NCBI GenBank assembly: GCA_958299035.1
Contig: CATQJL010000112.1
Coordinates: 69,099,117 to 69,163,116 of the forward strand
Reading direction: 5' to 3'
Length of the DNA: 64,000 nt
Origin: Cylicocyclus nassatus
Taxonomy: Eukaryota; Nematoda; Chromadorea; Rhabditida; Strongylidae
The notes below the pieces were generated by a model, which worked only from the letters and a program-made list of their open reading frames with translations, had not been told where the DNA came from and did not search any database. Each line of letters starts with the position of its first letter. Positions within the stretch are counted from its first letter, which is position 1. Both the position numbers and the translations under genes were made by a program. Below are positions 57,413 to 64,000 of the stretch, in pieces.

Positions 57413-59901
57413 GTCATAACCAGGGTCAAGCAAGAGGTGTGGCACACGATCGCTGGTTACGACCCCCCCCCCCCCTTATTGCTGTCTCAGTAAAACCCCC
57501 CTGAACTATGTACCTAAGATAGCATTACTTGAAAGCCTTGTCAAATATAACGGGCAACATATCCATAATTAGCATGCCAATTGACCCCTGTAGACAATTT
57601 TGAGTCATTCTGAAGTTTCAAGATACTGGGTCACCTAAGTAAAATAGCCACTTTCCAGCATGATTAACTTTGTTTGAAAGGTAAAGTAGCTAATTGTTTT
57701 TGCATCCAAGACAAAGCATTACTCCTTCTTTGGCCATTTCAGAAATCTCACTTCAAAAAACCTCCTAACTTCAAAATTAGAGGCCAACCAAAATCTTGTT
57801 TTTCCTATTTTTCGGTTTTAATGGCTGTGCTTTCACCAAACATTACTCAGAACTAAGAAGACGAATCAGGCTCAAATTACTTCTATGAAATCTACGAGGT
57901 TAGGCTATCGATTCATTCAGGTAACGTTCGCTAAAAATGTTTCTTTGATATAGTTAATGGGGTGTGGCACCACCCCTAAGAAGCTGTGGCTGCCACAGCT
58001 TTTTAGGGTTGGTGCCACACCCCGTTAATTTACCTTCAAACAAATCAAATATCTGCGTTTTTTATATCATTATTACTGCTTAACCTTCTTCTTTACATAG
58101 CAGAAATTTTATATGAAAACGTTTCTTCAAGAACAAGATATAATCGTTTTTCTTTACCTATGCAAATGCAAAGTACGGGTAAAATATTGCGAAAACATTG
58201 GGATACGGTAACATGCTAAGTCTGCGCTATTACGTGAATCGCAAGGTAAGGCGACAAGAATGTACATATTCGATAGCCTAAGCCTCGTAATCTACATTAA
58301 AGTGATTTAAGCTGATTGGTCTTATCTAGCCTGAGATATTGAAAACATGGAGCAAAACGAGAGTTTGACTTGCTCTTAATTTCTTAATTTGATGGTCATT
58401 TGAAGTAGGATCCCTAATGTGAGCAAATAAAAAGTAGTTCATTGTATTAAGCGCAAAAAAAGTAGCCAACTTACCTCTGAAACAAAGTAACATGTTTGTA
58501 TACTAACATCTCACTTAGATGGTCCTGTATTTGGACCTCAGAATCCGTTAAAACCAGGGTTGAGCAAGAGATCAGGCACAAGTCCTTCAAAAACGACCCC
58601 CCTCCACCCTGTGAAAGCCTCTAAACGACCCTCCGCTTCACTTCCAAGTCCTTAGGGTGTTATTTGACGAAGACCAGCCTTCACTGCAGGTTTCTATTTT
58701 TTAATTCTGTAGACCCGACTTTCTGCGACTGCACTACCACACGCAACTTGACGGCAAGTCTTAAATCTAGATAGTCCAGCTATAATTTTCACAGGGGTGG
58801 AATGTTTGGCTTCAAATTTTCAATATAGCAAGAAGAGGCTTTGCGCTCAATATTCATATCAAAAAAGGGGCGATTTTTGAATGTTGAAGGCAAGTTAGGA
58901 GGGTCAGGCGCAACCCCTCAAAAGCTCAGGCGGCCTGACCTTTTCAGGGTTTGCGCCTGATCCCATTAACTTTATTTCCGAAAAAGCTTTTCTACCCAAC
59001 TTTTATGTGATTGCTAGCTCAATCCTCGAAGATCCCACAGTAAGTGTTTGAGCTTGATTCGACTTGTTTCGGCCTTGTGCTAATCCTAGAAGTTGAAGCA
59101 CTCAACGTGAAAAATGCGTCGGTTGAAATTTTGGCCGCACTTCTTACTTCACTGTTTGAAAGCGATATGGAGTCCAATTTGAAGCATAGACTTGTAGAGA
59201 GCATTACTGTGTATGAGTATACAAAAGCTGACTTTGCTCACTTCTGAAACCAAGTTGATCACGTTTGAAAACCACGTTTTTCAGGCATTGAGAAACACTA
59301 GAAACTGCAGTAGGTAATGGTTTGTAGAGCGCATAGAGGTAATTCGACATGCTGATTATGTAAATGATACCCTTTCTACACAGTAGGCTTCCTTGTTTAC
59401 CTCGTATGTCAAGAAAAAAGAGAAGAAGATTTGAATTTTGGCTGAAACTTCCATTGTGGAAACAATCATATGCTGTTAATGACCGTCATTCCTTCATTTC
59501 ATCGCGATATCCGCCGGACTAGCGCATTTCTTCTTCATTCTTCATTACGACCCCCCCCCCCCCCCCTCAGTCTTACCCTCAATACGATCCCCCAGGTCGG
59601 GCGCGCCTGCCCCCACGCTCAACCCTGGTTAAATCTTGGACCACAGGAGCTATTTTACTTGCTAATTAAAAATCGATGCTCTTAAGCTTTGTAGATCTTT
59701 ATTATGTCTACTGTACGTATACGATAATGGGTCAAACATCAATGTGCTAGTAATCTGCATGACGGGCCTATTTGACATTGTTAACGAATATCATGTTATG
59801 CGAACAGCGGACGCCTTAATAACGACCCCCCCCCCTCTTCCCTGATTCCCCAAAACAACTCCCCAGGCATGCCACACCCCACGCCTGACCCTGGTCATAA
59901 C
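57413..59901. mobile_element. Outer CCAGGGT-type element with nested relative
   Basis: Left end GTCATAACCAGGGTCAAGC and right end with the complement GCCTGACCCTGGTCATAAC. Poly-C tracts (CGACCCCCCCC) lie near each end, and a palindrome GGGGTGTGGCACCACCCCTA...GGTGCCACACCCC lies at 57959-58022. It contains a second element of the same type at 58548-59633. Confidence 0.65.
58548..59633. mobile_element. Inner CCAGGGT-type element
   Basis: Ends TTAAAACCAGGGTTGAGC and GCTCAACCCTGGTTAAA, a poly-C tract near 59550, and its own palindrome GGTCAGGCGCAACCCC...GGGTTTGCGCCTGATCC at 58909-58965. Structurally parallel to the outer element but diverged, consistent with self-insertion of a family member. The short frame 59044-59247 is not called. 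Confidence 0.65.
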
Positions 59902-59987
59902 GGTTGCAAAAGATGCATTACCGAGTTTTGCAAAAAAAACGCGGACGAAGTGAGCTTGATACTCAGCTCTGACTACGGAGTTCATTC

Positions 59988-60245
59988 GAATACGAATTCG
60001 AATAAACATTCGAATAAAACATTCGAATAAAATCTATTCGAAATCCCGTTTTTTGGTTATTCGAGTTTTCAAATTTTATTCGAAACCCTGTTTTTTGATT
60101 ATTCGAGTTTCGAATTTTATTCAAAACCCCGTCTTCTCAATAATATGAGTTTCGAACAACATTCGAAAATGGAAGAACTCCGAATTGCGAATTTCGAATA
60201 CGAATATATTCGAATGTTTTATTCGAATGATCGAATTTCTATTCG
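59988..60245. repeat. ATTCGAAT-rich repeat array
   Basis: Dozens of ATTCGAA/TTCGAAT motifs, partly arranged in units of about 50 bp (ATTCGAAA.CCC.GTTTTTTG followed by TTATTCGAGTTT). Self-complementary and low-complexity. No coding potential. Confidence 0.85.
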
Positions 60246-61337
60246 ACTCGGACCCAAGTATAGAGCAGAGGCGCTGGAAGTTCTTACAAAGAAGGGAGAA
60301 GCGAGTGTGCTGTGAATACTAAACTCAATGTCATTGCCTTGATTGGTTTTATATTTTCACAAATTGCAAACTAACTAGTCAGGGAATTAGTATACAGGAA
60401 GGTAGATGAACACGCGAAAACGCAGGAAACGTTACATACGACTATAGGAAGGCAGGGCACAGAACTAGAATCTAGAAGTAAGATAGGTGTTGTTCAGACA
60501 TGATTAGTTGGTTCTATTATAGTCGACAGTGACCGCGCGAAGCGAAGTATCTCAGCTAGAAAATTATAATCTTTTTGGAAAACAAATGCACAGTCTCCAA
60601 AAAGGATAGAGCGCACAGAGAGCGGTGCTAACGACAACCGCTTTAATGTAAACAGAAATTTTGCACACTTTTGTTAAATGGCAAAAATAGGCGACTAGTA
60701 CCCATGCTTCTGAGACACAATAGAAAGCAAATTTGCTTTTCTACATTAACTAACGAGGGATTGGTCAGAAGTCGAAGTGGCCAGTTTAAGCAAGCTGCAT
60801 CATTCGATGCAGCATTCGGCGCTGATTTCGAGTCTGTATTCCATATCTGCTTATCGCCTTTGTGAACGGAGTTATGAGCACTTTTATTGCAGAAGAATTG
60901 TGCATAAAAATTGCGATATTAAGAAATTGTTGCACTTTCAGCTTACCTTAAGGCTTTGAAAATATGAATAAATCTAGCTGCATTTTTTGAGTTAGCAATA
61001 AGCCGGAACACGGCTGTCTGCCAAACTTGCGCTTTGCATGCACGATTTCTTAGCAAACTAGGGTTTTTAAAGGTTTATAAGTTTGTTTACATAGGCGCTA
61101 AGCAGATGCGGAACATACATTCGAAGTCAGCATTTGTGCTGCATAATAATATGCAGTTTGTTTGGATTCGCCACTTCGATTTCTAACCATTCCCTTGTGA
61201 AATTTTTTTGTCAGAAGATTAGGTATCTGTTGATCACATAAACATTTATAGCACTTCTTAAAAAAAAGTTAAGTGTGCCAATTTTTACTTATGTGACAAG
61301 CAGGCAATCTCTCAATCAGAAAATAATCTTTGTTAAA
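60246..61337. other. No gene recognised
   Basis: AT-rich. A block near 60755-60890 (TCGCCTTTGTGAACGGAGTTATG) resembles 42600-42640 (GCGCCTTTGGGAGCGGAGTTATG), suggesting another diverged repeat family. No exon supported. Confidence 0.35.
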
Positions 61338-61514
61338 GGCAGTGGCTCGGTGAATCTCAACCTAGTCAAATTTTTGCTCACCTGGAGTTATTCAATACGC
61401 TGATCACGAAAATCCACTTTAGAAAGCTCGAAAGTGGCGAAACAAGCGTTTTTCCACCCCCCCCCCTTCCCTTCAAAATTGGACGAATGGAGCAAGGCTG
61501 ATGACGCTGAATCG

Positions 61515-62785
61515 GGTGCATAGCAAGTGTTACCCAGGCAGCCGCCTGGTGCCGCAGCCAGCCTCCAGAGCTGGCACCAGCGTCGCGGCTAAGCTACCGT
61601 AAGCTCGCTCTCGTCGTCCGCAACCTCTCGCAGAGAGATTTTAGCAGCAGCCTCGCACCTCTCGCGCTGAGGTGCGAGAATTCCCTCAGAGGTCGCGCTA
61701 CTGCCACATATCATATATCGATCAAGACAGCGGAAAATTTGCAGTTTATTAGTAGTAACATTACAAAAAATATAAAAAAACAAAAAAAGTTAAATAAATA
61801 AGTTAATAGATGATTATAAAATTAAATTAAAGGCATAATATCGTGGAGTAAGTTCATAAAAAAATATAAAATAGATGATTGAACGGTTTTTTGGCACAAT
61901 TCGTTGTGACCTTTGGGGCAGAAGACTTCTAACACCAACTAAGTCAGATATTAGAAAAAGTGTGCCACATATGGAGGTATAAAAGATGAAATGATGCTGA
62001 GCAGCTAAGATTCGAGATGTCAAACTCTCAGCTTTACAGCCTTCAGTCTGAGCATCTTGCTCAAATTATCTATGTAGAAAATCCGTCGCTTTTGGAGGTA
62101 ATTTTTGATTTTTTGCTTGTTACCGAATCTTTTTGAAAATCTATCAATCCCAGAATCCGCTACCTGCTACAAGCCAGCTCTACTCTTCAGCCGCTGAAAG
62201 ATACTCTTCATCCGCTGATATTTTCTAGTCCTATGCATTTGAAAAAAATTTCAGCATCCTCGAAGCGTGAAGCCATTACGAAAGAAGGATGTGTTGCGCC
62301 GAAATTAAATTATTGATGCGATGCGCAGCTTTAGAGAAGAATATGAGACAGGAAATTACATACCAACAGTTTCTATAAATAGTTTTTGTATTAAAATGTC
62401 AAAATTTGTCACAGAGAAAACCATTTGACAGCAGCGCGGATGTAAAATTGTAAATTTGATTGTGATTTTCATTTCTGATTTTTTGTGTTGTTTTTTATTT
62501 ATTTAACTTTTTTTGTTTTTGTATATTTTTTTAAATGTATATTACTAATAAACTACAAATTTTCCGCAGTGTTGGTCGATATATAATATGTGGCAGTAGC
62601 TCGACCTCTGAGGGAATTCTCGAACCTCAGCGCGATGAGGTGCGAGACTGCTGCGAAAATCTCTCTGCGAGAGACTGCGGACGACGAGGGCGCGCTTACG
62701 GTAGCTCAACCGCGACGCCGGTGCCAGCTCTGACGGCTGGCTGCGGCACCAGGCGGCTGCCTGGGTAACACTTGCACGCCTCCCC
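61515..62785. mobile_element. MULE-like element, ~280-bp TIRs and 9-bp TSD
   Basis: Target duplication GCTGAATCG lies at 61506-61514 and 62786-62794. Inverted arms of about 280 bp, roughly 90% alike by eye, share GCAAGTGTTACCCAGGCAGC, GAGATTTTNGCAGCAG and AAAGTTAAATAAATA blocks. Long inverted repeats with a 9-bp duplication are typical of Mutator-like elements. The 700-bp interior encodes no transposase but contains a short spliced reading frame (62017-62228), so this copy is non-autonomous. Confidence 0.85.
62017..62228 (+). CDS. Candidate two-exon 51-aa frame inside the MULE-like element
   Basis: Exon 1 (62017-62097) reads MSNSQLYSLQSEHLAQIIYV then ENPSLLE. A GTAATT..CCCAG intron (62098-62153, 56 bp, nematode-sized) joins in phase 0 to NPLPATSQLYSSAAERYSSS then ADIF and a stop (62154-62228). 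A TATAAAA lies at 61979-61985, about 32 bp before ATG. The product is Ser/Gln/Tyr-rich with no known domain. It could be a captured host fragment, a remnant of an element gene, or chance. Confidence 0.4.
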
Positions 62786-63094
62786 GCTGAATCGTTGCGG
62801 GACCCAATGATTATAGCATTGCGGCGGGCAGTCTCCAATGGTGAGAAGGATGTTGTCAACTCGTCCGGGTGCGTGTAAGATTGGCTTGCGCGTGTAAATC
62901 TGAGAGCGATTTTCTCGACAGGGAAGGCATGTTTGCAACCGAGATTGCACTTTTTTCATACTTGAACGATAAGGAACCTACTGCGTTGAGATCCTGTTTT
63001 GTCAAGTTTTGCCGATCCACTGCCTCTAAGCAATACATGATAGAAAATATATGGTTAAAAAAGTTCGATTAGAAGGAAGGATCACAGAACTTAC

Positions 63095-63228
63095 ATATGA
63101 TTCCAGTTGAATCGAAGATTTGGTAGCATGAAAATGTAGTATAGAATTGATCCTGCTATAACTGCCAGAATTCCAATTCCTTTCTTAACATTGCTGCTAA
63201 TGGTTTGTTTGTGATCCAAGCTTTTCAT
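63095..63228 (-). CDS. 5' exon of a type II membrane protein
   Basis: Starts MKSLDHKQTISSNVKKG, then a membrane span GIGILAVIAGSILYYIFML, then PNLRFNWNH, ending at an AT|GTAAGT donor in phase 2. Basic N-terminus, single span and lumenal continuation are the pattern of Golgi glycosyltransferases. No next exon was identified. The next 5' sequence missing from the GT14 gene at 46058-51714 (same strand) would have to be joined across about 11 kb of repeats through at least one more exon, since the phases (2 here, 1 there) do not fit directly. Equally, it could belong to a gene truncated by the repeats. Confidence 0.55.
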
Positions 63229-64000
63229 ATAATTTTAAAGCCGTGAGTAGATTAAATGACGACGAAATCTGCGAAGGCTTCTATCAACTGCATAGTTCAC
63301 GACTGCCTTATTGTATTCATAAAACAACAATTGGCCAATATTCAAAGGTGACATAGGCGGAAGAGAAACAAATTGGAAACAAACAACAAATTAGAAACAA
63401 ATTCAAGATGTGACTCATATCTAAAGTTTGATGAGCGATAGTGTATGAAATTGCGGCTTTCTCATAGAACGATGAGAAAACGATTTGTCTGCTAGTCAAA
63501 CATTCATTTGTTGTAACTTGCCAATAATAATACAGCCGGCATGCGAAAAAAGGCATTCTGTGCAGTTATGCCATTTAGTGCAATTTCATTGCATGCCAAA
63601 ATTGGCGAAAGAAGCACGCAGGCTATGTCAAAAGTAAAAAAGTTTTAGAAATCACTGAGAAAGTGAGCTACGTTGAAAGAGGAGTAAGGGAAGGGAAGCC
63701 GTTCTGTATGATTTTTCATTCTCTCCTCGTGAGCAGACTTGTCAATCAAATCCTCTCTAAAAACAGTTGGTACCTTGCTCTTATAAGATAAAATTGAGAT
63801 GAAGTCTGAGGTGATTGTTTCATGGAGTAGTACTTGTTCCAAATTACCAGCATAGCAATACACTACAAAGGACCGATTCACGTTGGTCTTTGCACATGAG
63901 ATGTAGGCTTCTCTAGCAAGGATAGAGGACTATATTTCGCCAAAAGGAGGTGTTCTCACGTAGACATGTGCAACGGACCACGGAATTATACATATTCATA
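63229..64000. other. No gene recognised
   Basis: Upstream of the minus-strand 5' exon. Frames at 63317-63556 and 63645-63881 (minus) have no domain or supported splice partner. Confidence 0.35.

Larger units (their letters stand above)
61338..63028. mobile_element. Inverted-repeat element split by a MULE-like insertion
   Basis: Left half 61338-61514 and right half 62786-63028 are colinear with the intact copy at 47720-48129. They keep the ends AAGGCAGTGGCTCGG and CCGATCCACTGCCT. The junction sequence in the intact copy (GATGCTAAATTGTGGCAGG) gives the pre-insertion state. Confidence 0.85.

Noticed and set aside
1..64000. tRNA, rRNA and CRISPR features
   Set aside because: By eye I found no convincing tRNA A/B boxes with a cloverleaf, no rRNA and no spacer arrays. 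A tRNAscan-type search would be needed to exclude tRNAs.

Overview
This is a eukaryotic window, almost certainly from a clade V (rhabditid/strongylid, hookworm-like) nematode. The evidence is AT-rich DNA, small exons split by short GT..AG introns ending in TTTCAG-type acceptors, a recognisable nlp-38 W(X6)W-amide neuropeptide precursor, a nematode-style family 14 glycosyltransferase, and dense DNA-transposon debris. There are no bacterial features. Gene models were built by hand from reading frames, splice sites and intron phases; within each model the exon lengths and phases agree.

Layout. 1-29.4 kb is gene-poor and repeat-rich. It holds Tc1/mariner-like elements with TA flanks (1.9, 3.1, 10.2 and 11.3 kb), PIF/Harbinger-like elements with TTA or TAA flanks (0.34, 12.7 and 29.1 kb), a decayed coding fragment at 1.1 kb, a candidate small secreted peptide at 20.5 kb, and a 3.7-kb near-perfect foldback at 22.6-26.3 kb. 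29.7-45.4 kb is the gene-rich core: nlp-38 (+), a decayed leucine-rich coding region (+), NSE4 (Smc5/6 kleisin, -), a microcephalin (MCPH1) BRCT protein (+) and a six-bladed kelch-repeat protein (+). 46.1-51.7 kb is a core-2/I-branching type glycosyltransferase gene (-), tail-to-tail with the kelch gene. 53.6-55.3 kb is a broken Penelope-like retroelement. 56.3-63.0 kb is nested repeats, including a MULE-like element with 9-bp target duplications inside another repeat. A lone 5' exon for a type II membrane protein (-) lies at 63.1-63.2 kb.

Relations. NSE4 and MCPH1, both chromosome-structure/genome-stability genes, are head-to-head with only 431 bp between start codons, which suggests a shared bidirectional promoter. 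Transposons have enlarged introns (kelch intron 2, glycosyltransferase introns 3 and 6, NSE4 intron 6) without visibly breaking the coding exons. Several elements are dated relative to one another by nesting and by empty-site copies elsewhere in the window.
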